Source: Aricia agestis (taxonomy: Eukaryota > Arthropoda > Insecta > Lepidoptera > Lycaenidae). Taken from it: DNA of 64,000 nt. Below the pieces are notes generated by a model. That model was not told the DNA's origin, did no database searches, and saw nothing but the letters and a program-made list of their open reading frames with translations. Shown here one piece after another: positions 11,381-24,132 of this stretch (position 1 is the first letter of the stretch; each line of letters begins with the position of its first letter). The DNA lies in contig NC_056408.1 of assembly GCF_905147365.1 (NCBI RefSeq), positions 10,044,001 through 10,108,000 on the forward strand, given 5' to 3'. The position numbers were made by a program, and so were the translations under genes.

Positions 11381-12676
11381 TTGCATAAATTTTAAAATTC
11401 GGTTTTAAATGGTAATTACTACTTAATTAATAATTATAGGTACGTTTTGTTGTTATATTTTGACATAGCGCTAACTTTGATAAATTCTATAGGTACGTTA
11501 CGAAACGTTATTTTAATATATATCCTAAAAGCAGAATATCAATAAAAACTAAATTTTACACCGACAATAAAATGTCAACAAGTTCACAGAAGTGGTTATT
11601 TTATTAGTTTTAGACCAAAACTGTCCGAAATATTATTGTTGAAATCGTGTAATTTGAGATTTACCTTTTACTTTGTAGATGCGAATGAGTGCGAATCTTC
11701 AATTCCTTACTAGGATATTTTCAAGGTGTTTCAATTTTTGCAATAACTTTGAAATAATAATATTATGAGATCAGAAATGATTCACTTATTACGATAACTG
11801 ATATCCTTGTGATAAATACACATTTAATATTATTTTTGGATATACATTATTTTGAAATACTATATAGCTGTCGTTTTTTATCTAGACAATTCGATGACAA
11901 TAATTTCTAGACCGTTTTATTTTCCAACAAAATATCTTATATACTTACATATTATTATTACTAACGTGCACGTCGTCAAAACCTAGAACAAAATAAGGTA
12001 AAATAATAAAACTAGAGAAAGACCGTTGACATTTTCGTGCGGTATAAATTCGGTACATTGGGTTATGTCGGAGCGCCTTAAATAAAGCCGCAGTAATGAC
12101 GGTAGAGCTGCCTCTATTTAAATATTTCATGGTTCCTGGTTCGCCCTTAAAAATAAGATGAATATTTTCCCCCAAATTATATACAAAAAGCTGTATTAAA
12201 AGACACACGATATATTTTTTTATTTATTAAGCTATATTAAGGATGAAGATTTTTCTAAGAGTTTTCCATTTCAAAAATATTTTAGCCACACCTGATAGCT
12301 TCATTTACTGAAATCAACGAACTAATAACGAGTAACGACATTAACATACTAACAATCCAACCTCACCTAATACAAATCCAAAAACATGGGCGCAGACAAA
12401 AACAAGCTTTATTTGCATTTGGGATTAAAGGGACAAAGCATTCACAAACACATACAAAGATCGAGAGGAGGCGGTCCAAATATTGGTAAGAAGGGTCAGG
12501 CTTGGGACGCAGGTAGATTTGATTGTTGACCCTCAAAAATTAAACATGGAGGACTAAATAAGAATTGAGCTCCTCATTTAAAGAATATCTTTTTGAATAT
12601 TAGATATTAAAGGGTGGGTAAATATTATTAATTTACAAATATGTTTACAACTAATGTCAATAATATTATTATAAAG
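11381..12676. other. AT-rich DNA with one small ORF
   Basis: A small open frame at 12386-12529 is listed separately. Otherwise nothing was recognised. Confidence 0.45.
12386..12529 (+). CDS. Unassigned small ORF or possible exon
   Basis: This ATG-initiated 47-codon frame (starting MGADKNKLYLH) is basic and glycine-rich in its second half. It follows a C- and A-rich leader without upstream ATGs nearby. A GTAAGA donor-like site lies inside it, just after codons for GGGPNI. I do not recognise the protein. At this length a chance frame is the more likely explanation. Confidence 0.12.
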   Translation: MGADKNKLYLHLGLKGQSIHKHIQRSRGGGPNIGKKGQAWDAGRFDC

Positions 12677-12679
12677 TAA

Positions 12680-12817
12680 GAGCCTGTTTCACCACTTCCT
12701 GATAAAATGCCGGATAGGCTATCCACAACTTTTTTGACAGATTCTCTAAACTCTATCTGTAAAGTTAAGTGGTGGATAGCCTATCCGGCACTTATCAGGA
12801 AGTGGTGAAACAGGCGC
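12680..12817. mobile_element. PIF/Harbinger-like MITE, 138 bp, TAA duplication
   Basis: Arms of about 47 bp begin GAGCCTGTTTCACCACTTCC and end with the complementary GGAAGTGGTGAAACAGGCGC. TAA flanks both sides (12677-12679, 12818-12820). A 3-bp TWA duplication together with a GCCTGTTT-type terminus is characteristic of PIF/Harbinger Tourist-like MITEs. Confidence 0.8.
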
Positions 12818-12820
12818 TAA

Positions 12821-14567
12821 AGCTAATGTTTCAATACAGTCACGTGTAACATGTCTTTAAGTACCCCTGAACAATATTTGCTGAAAAGATTTATCCCAAC
12901 GTATGTCAGTCGTAATTCGTGTACACGATAGATACATAACGACGCGATGCTGCATCTACATGTATATCCATGTCACACCATACAACCGAATGAGATCATT
13001 ATCCTACCCTTATTTCCATTGTCCTCCGCCTCTATTTTCGACTCTACCTTTGTTGGAATTGAGTCCTATTTACATTGTCCGATCAATTTTGACAAAAACT
13101 GCACGCGGGCAGTTTTAGGATACGACTGGGCTAATAACCTCTGCGACATGACCATACTTATGTGTGTGTTAATAGAAATTATCTTCTATCAAGGTCCATT
13201 CTGTGTGACTTACGGCCCCGGAGAAACGTGTTTACTTATCCCAACCAAAAGTCTTACTATTCTTATTCTTTTATAGACGCCGTGATTAAGTCAATTATGG
13301 TACAAGCTAATGAAGTAAGTTACGTAACGTATCTCTGAAATAAAATGAATGAAGTGATTTGAATAAAATTATTACTCTCTACGTAGAGCGTTCACTTTTG
13401 AGCGTATCCTTATGATGGTCACACTTAAAAACTATCAATTTATAGACTTGCTAGTTATTTGCTTGTGACATCAATGTGACTAAATGATTTAACAGGAAGG
13501 CTATTTTAAAGGCATTACAGTACAAATGAATGTGATTTTTTTTCCCATATTATGTTTTAACAAACATCGGTTAATTGAAACTATAATATACTTACGATAA
13601 TAGTTTCTTCGTATTACAGTAAAACCTATTTAGTATTTACCCTCTTTTCTGTTATTTGTATAAATTTAAAATTACCTAACATTTTATTCATCAGTAAAAA
13701 AACTAAACATAACCTCTCATCCCTAATTTGCCTCCCGATCGAAGTGGCCATGAATCCCTCTTACAATAAATAATCCCTAATGAAAGGCAAGTTGAACAAA
13801 CTGACATTACGAGTGTCTTACTCATGTTGAGTGTGGATCCCACTACAGTCCATTCAGATGACTATTACCTCGGAGTTTCTGTAACTTCATCCTTATTTCG
13901 AAGCCGCAAAGGTCTCGTTAAAGGTTAAAAGATTTTGAACAGTTTCTACGTAGCCGGGTCATGGCCGCTTCAAGCCCTTGGAGACGATAAAGTCGAGTAT
14001 TTATTATATAAGCGATAGCGTTCGAGTGGTGCACCAAAATATGTTAATTTTTATGAACGTTTTCGAAAGTACAAATAAAAGTTTAGATTGTATACTGTAT
14101 GAGTATGTAAAAGAGTATACAAACTATTGAATATTTCAAAGCATTTAAGTGATCAAAACAATTTAAGTGCCATAACTGTCCAAAATTTTCTAAGCAACTC
14201 GCTGTGCTTTATTTTCAATTTTCCTCTTACTATTTTCTGCTAAACTTACCTTCACTTTAAAAAGACTTTCAAAAATAGAAAAACTTTATTATATATATAC
14301 ATTATACGTATTTCCTCTTTGATTTCATCTTGGTTACATTTATTGAGATATAGGAAAGCTTTTAAATGTGTTAAATTTTAATCTACCGTGCGAGTCCCTA
14401 CTCCCTTTATGCGTGGCGCGTAGAGATGGCTTAGAGTTTAAAATAGATGCCCATTTCAAAGAAGCGATGGACTGCACACTCTGAGCATAAATTTAAATAT
14501 TTTTGAAAGAGTTTACCGAAAAAGATTTCCTCTTTTAAACATCACAGGAATACTAGAGGTGCGAATA
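12821..14567. other. Unique DNA, less AT-rich in parts
   Basis: No family was recognised. The plus frame 12947-13276 (109 codons, several Cys, no domain seen) lies in relatively GC-balanced DNA, as does 13720-13990. These could be conserved non-coding DNA or a missed exon; neither can be shown. Confidence 0.35.
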
Positions 14568-14575
14568 TGTAAATG

Positions 14576-15038
14576 CAGTGGCGGATTTACAAATTAGCCG
14601 CCTGTATGCTATTCAATTTTTGCCGCCCCTATAACTGACCTTTAAAATTCAATACGTTAGTTTAGTTCACAATCATATCCCACCAAAACCATTTTTTGAA
14701 AATTTTTGCTGAGACGACCACACAAGGTTTCACCCTGTGCGGTAGCGAAACGGCGATGCCATACATATTTACTGGTATGTAGAATTAGTCTAAGTTAGGG
14801 TCAGTAGAGTTAGGCCGTGTAGATTCAGAAGCTTGGCTCTACATGAGATCACATATTATCTTTTTCACAGGGTAAACCGTAAACCTAATATGTGGTCGTC
14901 CCGGTAATATTTTACAAGAAATGTTTTTAGTAGGATTTTTTATTTCTGTAAGAAAAAAAATGGGGCTAAATTTGCCGCCCCTCTAAATCTGCCGCCCTAG
15001 GCTCCAGCCTACTCAACCTATTGGTAAATCCGCCACTG
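14576..15038. mobile_element. Non-autonomous hAT element with perfect 8-bp duplication
   Basis: The termini are CAGTGGCGGATTTAC and GTAAATCCGCCACTG, a perfect 15-bp inverted pair. The 8-mer tgtaaatg abuts both ends (14568-14575 and 15039-15046). GCCGCC-containing subterminal segments repeat at both ends. No transposase frame is present. The element is interrupted by a foldback element at 14678-14935. Confidence 0.9.
14678..14935. mobile_element. Foldback element F1 inserted in the hAT element
   Basis: It begins TCCCACCAAAACCATTTTTT and ends in the complementary TTTACAAGAAATGTTTTTAG region. It matches the larger copy at 44705-45120 but has lost much of its left arm. Its position inside the hAT element shows that it inserted later. 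Confidence 0.75.
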
Positions 15039-15046
15039 TGTAAATG

Positions 15047-15743
15047 AATAAGATACATTGGACACTTTACGTTTTGGAAAGTCTACGTTATTCTTCGTAT
15101 TATTTACTACCAAAGAAATAAAATGATTCACACTATATTCGGATTTCAGTTACCTACAATGTTTAAGTTTTTTAATATATAAAATATTTCATTAGTATAA
15201 GGGACAAAATGAACACTATGTATAATGTATATTATGTAAAACGTACTACGAATGAGACATAACGAGTCGCTATGTTTATTAATGAATCGAGTCCCGATCG
15301 AGGCTATAAATTGTAATGAGTCCAAGTACTCCACATGACTATGGAGTACGGGGAGGGCGGAGGAAAAAATATTATTGATTTCATCGTAAAACATCAACAA
15401 TAACACGTTTTATGATGGCAATAAAATGTATCAGTATTATATTAACGGTTCTAACACTGCTAATTTAATATAACAATAGTAAGGTCGATGAACTTTTGAA
15501 TTATGGATGTCATAATGAATTTACACAGTAAAATCACAAAATTATAGTTGTCTGAAGATGCGAAATAAAAATTAATTTTCATAATTCGATTGCATACAAA
15601 GTTATTTAAATTAAAGTTTTTTTGGCGAGCCGCAAAATATTATGTTATTTTAATGTTTTTATAGGACGTAAAAATCAAAAAATATTGAAGCAGGTAGCAA
15701 AAAGTAAAAACTACAATGTAAAAATGTTTTCCTTGTAGATTAA
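15047..15743. other. AT-rich DNA
   Basis: There is a small hairpin GTACTCCA/TGGAGTAC near 15328-15351. No gene was seen. Confidence 0.45.
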
Positions 15744-15889
15744 CCCTCTTATTAATAAACGCCCTATAAGCTTTGAATAGTTATATAGTGTTTTGTTCCT
15801 GTCACACAAGTGAAATTTTTAATTGGATTGAAGAAGACAAAACACTGTATAACTATTCAAAGCTTATAGGGCGTTTATTAATAAGAGGG
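15744..15889. mobile_element. 146-bp foldback MITE, family P2 copy 1
   Basis: Arms of about 53 bp start CCCTCTTATTAATAAACGCC and pair with one mismatch. The flanks are TTAA on both sides. A second copy, also exactly 146 bp, is at 51121-51266. Confidence 0.85.
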
Positions 15890-16625
15890 TTAATCTGTTA
15901 GAATATTTAATATCGCTAAAAGATAGATAGTACATAAATATTATAATGTTTAAACCTACCCAGATACTTGAGGTAGCTGTAAATCTACATAATTAATATA
16001 AAATATTAAAATTACGAATATAATATTTGAATACTTAGAATTACCAGCCCTTTTGGCAAGTTTTTGTAATATGACTAAATTGAGTGTTAGAAAAATATGG
16101 TCAATTCATAATAAAATTATGGTCATGTTATTGTTATTACTTTCATACAAAAATTTTATGTGCGCTTTATTTATTACCATTTCATTATTAATCCATTAAA
16201 CAGGGACACAACACTTACTGGCCCTTTTTACAAAAAATGTGTTATGTGTTGTAGGTCAAAAAGGTTAAGACCTACGACACATAACACATTTTTTTTATAT
16301 AATTCTATTCCCAGCTGCTATGTTATGTTCTAATTACTACCCAATAGTGACCCATACTCTGGGAGAGATAACTAGTTCTATCTAAGCCACAGTTCATAAT
16401 ATAACAATGTTCGGGAGTTACGAGTAAAGTTTATATTAGCTTGTTTTCGTACACCCAGTTCTGTAACTTATTCGGTGCGGAATGAAAGCAGGAGTTGCCA
16501 AAACAACACCATTACATATCGGTAAGATTATGTACACATAGGATGATACATTGTAAAAACAGATATTGATTATTAAAATATATATGGTATTTAGATTTAA
16601 TAAACGCATTTACTTTATTTGACAA
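15890..16625. other. AT-rich DNA with one hairpin
   Basis: Nothing was recognised apart from the stem at 16232-16294. Confidence 0.45.
16232..16294. repeat. 26-bp hairpin
   Basis: Arms 16232-16257 and 16269-16294 pair over 26 bp with one mismatch around an 11-nt loop. It could be a short MITE core or a structured RNA. No second copy was seen. Confidence 0.65.
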
Positions 16626-16735
16626 CTAGCGACCCGCACCGGCTTCGCACGGGTATAAAATATAATATAGCCTATGCTACTCACTGAAAAAATGATTTAA
16701 ATCGATTCAGTAGTTTTGATTTATATTCATTAATC
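16626..16735 (+). repeat. Short LINE tail fragment
   Basis: It starts CTAGCGACCCGCACCGGCTT, a typical start of truncated lepidopteran RTE-like tails, and continues with GGGTATAAAATATAATATAG and AGCCTATG. Confidence 0.55.
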
Positions 16736-18898
16736 ATTACTATTTACTACCCGTGGATCGCATTGGTCGGTACTGCCGCAAAAGCTACGTCCCGCAATTT
16801 TTAAATCTATTAATCTTCGAAAATATTCATGTATTTCATATGCTGTAAAGGGCCATATAGATCTGTAATGTTAAATCAATAATGTTTTTAAAGTATTAAA
16901 TTGAATAAGGATTATTGCCGTATTGGTGAAAATCTCTTCGAAAATTAGCCATTTTTGAGTAAATGACAAAAAAAATGGTTTTGTGGGATATCCATAAGAG
17001 ATAGACAATTAGATATAATATACCACCACGAAGTTTTCAGTAGACCTTTTCATAGTGTAGTGTGTAAAATTATGGGTGTAGTAAAATACTTAGTACATTA
17101 TTTTGATAAATCTCGTAGGGTTCAGCCTGCGTTTTCAATGTAAGCGGAAAAAAAGTAAATTTTATTTACGACATCATATTAGGAACCCCAAAAATAACAG
17201 TATTTCTCCATTATTTAATGAATGTTATTATACTTATAAACCTTTCTCTTTAATCACTCTATCTATTAAAGAAAACCGCATCAAAATCCGTTGCGTATTT
17301 TTAAACAAGGGATATAATAATATCACTGAACAACTAAACTTTTATTATTTTCACTGCATCTTTTAATTTGCGAACAATAACTGCAAATTGAAATATTTTG
17401 AGCTTACACTACAATTGTATATTGAGTTTACACTACAATTAATTATGTAATTAACTTACAAGAAGATAATATAATATTCTGATCTTAATTTATAACTTTG
17501 CAGCAAATTGAAAATCTGAGGAACAAGATAAATGACTCAGTAATTTGCATTTTGCCTTCAACCAGCCTTCACAGTACGAGGCAACAGATATGCATAACAA
17601 TGAAATTTACACCATTGTATATTAAAAAATATTTTTTGTCGAAAGCCTTAAACGTATACCAAAATTATTTACGGTGTTCAAAAGGAGTTACGCAATTCCG
17701 ACTTAACCCTTTTTTGCATACCAACTTCGAGTAACTGGAGCATAAAGGGTCGAAAAAACCGTTCCATAAAACACGTTACCTAGAAAAGGTTTAAACATTG
17801 CGGTTAACTGTTAAACAATCGATACAGTTATTGTGTGGGGTTTATGGGGCTGTAAATCATCGGGAGAAAAAAGACCGTGTGACGTCACGCGCTGATCAGC
17901 TGTGAGGTCGACGTCTCGTTACGAGATCGTTAATAAAAAAAAAACTGTGACAGTTACCTATAAGATGGAAAAATTAAAAAAAAAACCAACAACATAGTAT
18001 TGTGGTGTTAAGTACAAAGAGTTGCCTATTAAGTACCTAGTTAGTAAGACGTGTTGACTGTACTTTTATATTTTTTTAATAACCAAATGGACGTATATAA
18101 CGTTAAAATGATATACAATTTAAAGTCCATGAATTATTCAAAGTCCACATAATTATATGTTTAAATAATTCAATTAACAAGTTTTATATGAGTGGTCGCT
18201 TTTGAAGGTAGGCGTAGCCGTCTGCCGCGCACCGCTTTTCCATAAATTAAAACAAAACCTTATCTACCGGTGGGTTTCATAAATTTTAAAAATAAAATGT
18301 AATAGTTCGTTAACCTGGCAATTTTTTACACTGTATGTGTACTTCTAGGCTAATTATAAAGTTGTGCTTGTTTCTTTATCAAACAACCCTTAATAATTTT
18401 GGTAAATCAACTGGGTGGTCCCCGGCAATTTGGTAAGAAGAAGGCGAAGAACTTTTTGAGATGATATTATTGAAGTCGTATAATATTAAATGTTATTATA
18501 ACCAGCGATAGCATTTTAGGATAGTATCCAAGTTGATATCCATTAGGCATGGCTGGTAGTTTCATCCTACATAGTTGATTGAACAGCCCACACACAATTT
18601 AGTGCACTTATTTCTGCATACAAAATGCTCCTTTGGGCATACAGTTTGAATCAATGATATGACGCTCGCCTACAACGGTAGTAAAGTCTAGATTTTGTTG
18701 CAGTTAGTTGGCCATCTCAGTTAGTGGACGTCTGGTTCTCTATTCTAAGTACTTTGTTTCTGTTTATTTTGATCTAAGTGCAAATAACGCATAATAAAGG
18801 CTATACAATTGAAATGACACTAATTTTAAGTGCACAATTAAGAATTTAGGTCATTCATTTGCTTCAGTTTCGAGGTATTGTTTTACATAATATTATAA
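16736..18898. other. AT-rich unique DNA with a CRE-bearing CpG patch
   Basis: At 17875-17935 there is a compact CpG-rich patch with TGACGTCA (17880-17887), TGATCA, CAGCTG and a TCTCG/CGAGA dyad. Open frames at 17103-17734 are AT-driven and show no domain. Confidence 0.4.
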
Positions 18899-19215
18899 AC
18901 TAGACGTTTCGCGCGGCTTTATTCGCGTAAATTAGATATTTCACAGACAAATTGATCCTTCACGTGGTCTACTTCTTATCTGTGCCAAATAACAGAAAAA
19001 TGATTGCAGTAGTTTGAGAGATAAGCCCTTTCAAATAATTTCTTCCGTTTTTTCCACATTTTCCTCTATTTCTTCGCTGCTTTTAGTGTTAGCGTGATAA
19101 AATATAGCCTATAACCTTTCTCAATAAATGGGCTGTCTAACACTGAAACAAATCAGACCAATAGTTCCTGAGATTAGCGCGTTCAAACAAACAAACAAAC
19201 TCATCCGCTTTATAA
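18899..19215 (+). repeat. RTE-type LINE tail, family T3 copy 1
   Basis: It runs from CTAGACGTTTCGCGCGGC through AAAATATAGCCTATAACC and CTGAGATTAGCGCGTTCAAA, (CAAA)n and TTATAATATTATATAAAG. Copies are at 42252-42600 and 54527-55455. Confidence 0.7.
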
Positions 19216-20298
19216 TATTATATAAAGTAAATATATCAAAATGAATGACGGAGTATGCTGTATGGGTCGCATTTCCAAAGGTTTTTAAGTAGGCTGGTAT
19301 TAAATAATATTTATGTTCTTCATGAAATAAGTATTTTTTCGATGTAGAGTCAAAATTTTAGGATTAAATAGTCTGAAAATACTGCTAAAATGTACAGAAA
19401 ATCCTAAAAACATGGAGATAACGTTAAACTCCAGAGTACTTGACATTCAGCGACCAAATTTACACAATATATTATTTAAGCCTCAATAAAATTTTATGTC
19501 CGTGCGTCCGATAGGTGAAAAATAAAGTGTGAACTGGGGCGAAATAGCGTTTACACAGTCAGCTACCATTTTATATTTCAAACAAACAAAATATCATTTT
19601 ACCGTCGTTTATTTGTGAACATAGCGGCAAAATAAAACCTATTTTAATACGAAAATCAGAGGCGTGAAAATTTTAAACCTCACAAAAAAGCTTTTAAAAG
19701 TTTGCAGCATCGGTGTTTCTATAAATATTCTATATTATAATATTATATGCAGTGTTTCACTATTGTGAATAATTTTGTATTATAGACCCGCTCATATATT
19801 ATGCTGTAGCTGCCACAGTATTTTTAAAGATAATAATTTACATAAGTAGAAGTAAATAGAAGAAGAGATTTCGCTTAATCTCACGTTTATAAGAATTCCT
19901 CCAGTGTATTTCGAGAGGACCAAAATATTTGTTCATTACGTTCCCAAGGGGACACGAATACGTTCGAGATTTTTCTTTGCGATTTACACAGACCAAGGAG
20001 AAAATACAATGGCCAGTACCTTTGCGATAATGAAATGGAACAACGATAAGGCCGTCGAGTTCTTCGCATATTAAACCCGATAAACGACGCGATAACGTGG
20101 ACTCATTGTTGTACTAAATTACTAATCACAGATCTTGATTGAAAATGTTTCTTGATTGAACAATTGACAGATTCGAAAGTTAATTGATAATTTTCAGGCA
20201 AAACCAGTTGGCCTAAAAATTATATGGGCATTTAATTCTGAAACGAACTGTCACCAGCAGTATTTCTGGACCAATACGACCTGCAAACCTTCAAGATG
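19216..20298. other. AT-rich DNA
   Basis: A mildly GC-richer stretch at 19885-20100 has no identifiable content. Confidence 0.45.
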
Positions 20299-20415
20299 AG
20301 AGCGTATTCCCTCTTTAAAGGCACCGCACCTTCAGCTCTTCTAATGTTGCGAGTGTTATGGCAACGGTAGTATTTCAATCAGGAGATCCGTTTGCTCGTT
20401 TGCCCCCTTATATTA
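20299..20415 (+). mobile_element. SINE-like element S2, 3' fragment
   Basis: It contains GCAGC/CAGCTCTTCTAATGTTGCG and TTTGCTCGTTTGCCCCCTTA from the S2 3' half, diverged and lacking the head. A P1 MITE begins 28 bp downstream. Confidence 0.6.
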
Positions 20416-20442
20416 TGTATATACAAAAAATATAGATTACTA

Positions 20443-20714
20443 CAGTGTGTAACAAAAATAAGTGATAATACTTTAGGGTGTATACGTGCTCCTTGTAGAG
20501 AGTTCACTGTGAAAGTAGCAGCGCTGAAAGACGAAAAATTTTTTTCACTTTTGTATGGGCAAGGGCCGGAGGCCGGCAAGGGCGTCATGAGTTTCCCCAT
20601 ACAAAAGTGAAAAAAAAAATTTTGGTCTTTCAGCGCTGCTACTTTCACAGTGAACTCTCTACAAGGAACACGCACACACCCTAAAGTATTATCACTGATT
20701 TTTGTTACACCCTG
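20443..20714. mobile_element. Palindromic MITE, family P1 copy 2
   Basis: It has the same arms as copy 1 (CAGTGTGTAACAAAAATAAG start, TTTGTTACACCCTG end), 272 bp, flanked by TA on the left and TATA on the right. The central spacer contains a GGCCGGAGGCCGGC dyad not present in the other copies. Confidence 0.85.
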
Positions 20715-20872
20715 TATAAGAAAAAGTTACCTCAGCCAGCCGCTGTCGAGTATGTATCCTAAATATTTAATATAAGTGGGTACTGTAATTTGGACCCTGT
20801 GCTGGAATCCAGCAGTATAAGTTATAGTAGGAAGTTTTTCAATTATTGCTATCATGAATTTTAAAATTTGAC

Positions 20873-21006
20873 GCTGTTAAGCATTTGTGTATCATCAAAA
20901 AAAAAACTTATTGAGTGATGAATTCAGTTCTTTACCTCATTTAGAACAAGACTGAATTCATAACTAAACAAAAAAGTATTGGGTGACACACAAATGCCTT
21001 AACAGC
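20873..21006. mobile_element. 134-bp MITE-like element
   Basis: The ends GCTGTTAAGCATTTGTGT and ACACAAATGCCTTAACAGC are inverted with a one-base indel. Inside are two GAATTCA-centred arms. No target duplication is certain. Confidence 0.6.
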
Positions 21007-21995
21007 AACCAAATAACAATATCTACCTATAATGTTTTTCAATAATGAAAACTGTACTTACCTTATTATAGGCACCATTTCTCTGACATTTTTGAGAGCT
21101 AAAAACATTCGTGGTTTAAAAAAAATCGCAAACATGGTTGGTCTAAAATATTCATGTTTTTTTTTTTCAAAGGGCAATTTGGGACGCTATACGCTATGTA
21201 AAACCAACTCATTATAATTTAAATCATGTAGATTCCCCTTTATTTACTGCAATAGCTACCTCACACCTCCTGACCATGGGATCTAACTGACGTGATGTGA
21301 CTTTTAAGTCTTTTCAACAAACTTTAACCCTAAAACAATCCTATAAATTAAAAAAAAGTTTAGCCATAGAGTGCATTAGATGATTAGACTTCCCCAGACC
21401 AAAATAAAGTTTAGTAAGTGCAGCGGGTAATAAAATATTGTCTGTGCTTGCATACCTACTCGGGGGTGCGCCGTATGAATATTTTACTTTGTCGAGACGG
21501 TTTTATTTCATAGAAATGCGAGTGGATGTTGTTGAGTTATTTTATTTTCCATAGATGTTGCAAGCGACTTTTTTTTAATTGTAGGAACTGATATTTTTAG
21601 CGGTACAAAAGTCCTTATATATTATATAATGTGGAATGAAGACGTGAGTGGAATAACCACATAACTAAATAGTATTTGTTCTCTTATAATAATTTAAGCA
21701 AACCTTGTAACTTACCTTATATTATACTTCATCATCTGGCTCATATATCTACACACAAAAGCCACTGTTTTTTGTTCTCAAATAATTTTTCAGGTCCTAA
21801 AGAATCCATTTATGCAAAAAAAACTGCACTTTTAAAAGTGTTACCTATTTTTTCCACTCACGTCTTCTAGTGTAAATATATTTTGTGCCTAATTTCTTAA
21901 AAATATTTCAATTATTTTTGGACTGTTTTCATTCGAAAAGATCTAACCTTTTTTTAAACTTTAATATTTATATAGTAAATACTATACTGCTAGAG
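21007..21995. other. AT-rich DNA
   Basis: Nothing was recognised. Open frames at 21032-21217 and 21676-21870 have no domains. Confidence 0.45.
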
Positions 21996-22398
21996 CTTTT
22001 AAGAGGATACACCAAGGTCGATAGAAATTAAAAATAGGTATTTGAAAATATTGTATTGCTGTCTCACCAATCTCAAGTCTCCCACCGCAGAGCGCGATAG
22101 AGACAACACGACAAAAGTTCTAAAAGAACAGAAAATCTTCGATTCGTTGTCGCTGATTCCTTCTCCAAAACTTAACCGATTTAAGTACTTTTTTCATTAA
22201 GAATTAAAACAAGGCTGAGCTGTGTTCCTATGTTTTTTTTGTATATTCTAGCCAGTTTTGTTTTCTGGGTGTTTGAACACAAAGGAAAATCTGGCCATGC
22301 TAATAGTGGCCTCTCTCTACCTCTACCGACATTATCCAGGGAGGAAACAGGGGACAACGTTTGTATGGAAAAACGGCGGTGTGGACTCCTCTTAAGAG
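21996..22398. mobile_element. About 400-bp MITE-like element
   Basis: The left end TTTTAAGAGGATACACC is inverted relative to the right end GGTGTGGACTCCTCTTAAGAG. I recall TTAAGAGG-ended elements with CCATACAAACGTTGTCCCC as common in Lepidoptera. Two overlapping open frames (22181-22528 minus, 22230-22424 plus) are treated as incidental. Confidence 0.6.
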
Positions 22399-24110
22399 TG
22401 TTGGCTATATTTTTTTTTACATAAACATATTTTTGTAGGCAGTTCGATTTTTCACTGTGTATACTGCAGCTCGACATGAGAGTCGTTTTCCAAAAATAAG
22501 TCATCCTCAGGTTGGTCTTATGATACAATATGTAGGTCTGCCTAAATAATTACTAAATACCGTGACAAACTTTATCAAAACTCTTTCATTCGTTTTGCGA
22601 ATAAAAGCAACAGACGCACTTTTGTTTTTATAATATCAGAGTGATAATTAATGGTAGTGCAAACAATAATTTATTCCATAGATGTAGGTAAAATATCTGC
22701 ATAATACAGCCTGGGTAAAAATGTTATCTGCTATCTATGCGTGGAAATTTTTCCATTTTGCATCAACCTAGTAGAAAATGGATGCCCTGTGTACACGATT
22801 TTATGGTCTCCCAGGTATATTCATAGCCTCCCTCCCAGGCACCTCATCCAATCTAAAAATTGACGAAAAGTTACTGAAAACTGTGCCGGCCGAGCTTTTA
22901 TTGATTCATTTCACTCTATATTTTCACTATAAAAAATACTATCATATCATACAGAATGTTTATGTTAGTGATACTATTATTTTAAAAGATGCCCATTGTA
23001 TGATATTATCACTTCTTCGTGAAATACACTGTATACTTCAAAATTCTTACCTTCTGCCAATCTCGCAATTATTATCGTATTATATTTTGTAACAATATCA
23101 TTAAACACTTGCCCCTAATAGTAATGCACAACCTCAACGTATCGCTATTAAAATCTGCTCATAATCCTATTACGACCATTTTTATCGGTAATGCCTTAAT
23201 AAAAGTCTCAAGTGTAACCAATATGTATACGTCGGCTAACTAAACAATAGCGGCCAGTTTCGCTCTACATTTCTACGCGATAAGTTTTTTACGTGGCTAT
23301 TTTCTTATACAGTTATTGGACTACGTCGGTTTGGATAACACGTATTTCAATTTGCTAATGTGTTGTGTAATATTTCAATATTTAATCCTAAACACCTGCA
23401 TACAGAAGCTTTAGCTCTCGGTAAGTACTGAAAAATATACTTGCAGTGTAGAGAATTTAGTTTGTGTTCCCTTTACTGAAATTAACACCACTAGTGCCAT
23501 CTGTGACGAAGTCGAAACGTTAAGGCATTAATCGCAGGAACTTTATGTACGGTCTTTCACAAAAAATAAAACCCCCACATCGACACTCGGATCGTGTCTG
23601 TGCACGAACGTGTGTAAATACTATAAACGCACACAGACAACGCGTAATCTCTTCAAAAGCTTCAGCCGTTCCCCGCGAGATGGCGCTATTTCGTCGGTTC
23701 GAATCTTGTGTCGCATTTTTCTCTGTAACACGCTACTTCACCTTACTTGTGTTTTGTAGACAAAATATATTTCTGTCCTTATCCTACGTATGAAATGTAT
23801 GATTCCGCATTTGGTAATAATATTCTGTTTTGTCTAAATCTAAATCTAGATTTTATATTTAGCATGAGTAAAATATTATGTTTTGTACCATTGTTTTGAA
23901 GAGTACGTCTAAGGTTTAGTAAGGGATGTGGATAGTATAGAGTATAGACTATAGAATGACAACCTCGAAGGGTGGCTAGGGTTAACCCTTCACTGCCTCC
24001 TACCTAAGTTATATCCCCTCAAATTGTTTGTTGTTTACTAAACATGTTTCCTCTTATTTGTTTTCACCTTACTCAGGAAATTAAGATACGAATTATTGAG
24101 CTTTTCATTA
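22399..24110. other. AT-rich DNA without supported genes
   Basis: Several open frames of 74-104 codons occur (for example 22778-23092), none with a recognisable domain. A box-B-like GGTTCGAATC at 23697 lacks a partner box A. Confidence 0.4.
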
Positions 24111-24132
24111 ATCATTCATTCATTCATTCATT
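24111..24132 (+). repeat. (CATT)n microsatellite
   Basis: Five CATT units directly abut the palindromic repeat that follows. Confidence 0.8.

Noticed and set aside
12947..13276. 109-codon Cys-containing ORF as a secreted protein
   Set aside because: No signal peptide or cysteine pattern of a known family; an overlapping plus frame is equally open.
20379..20675. 98-codon minus-strand frame
   Set aside because: It lies in the second P1 MITE copy and repeats the same arm translation.
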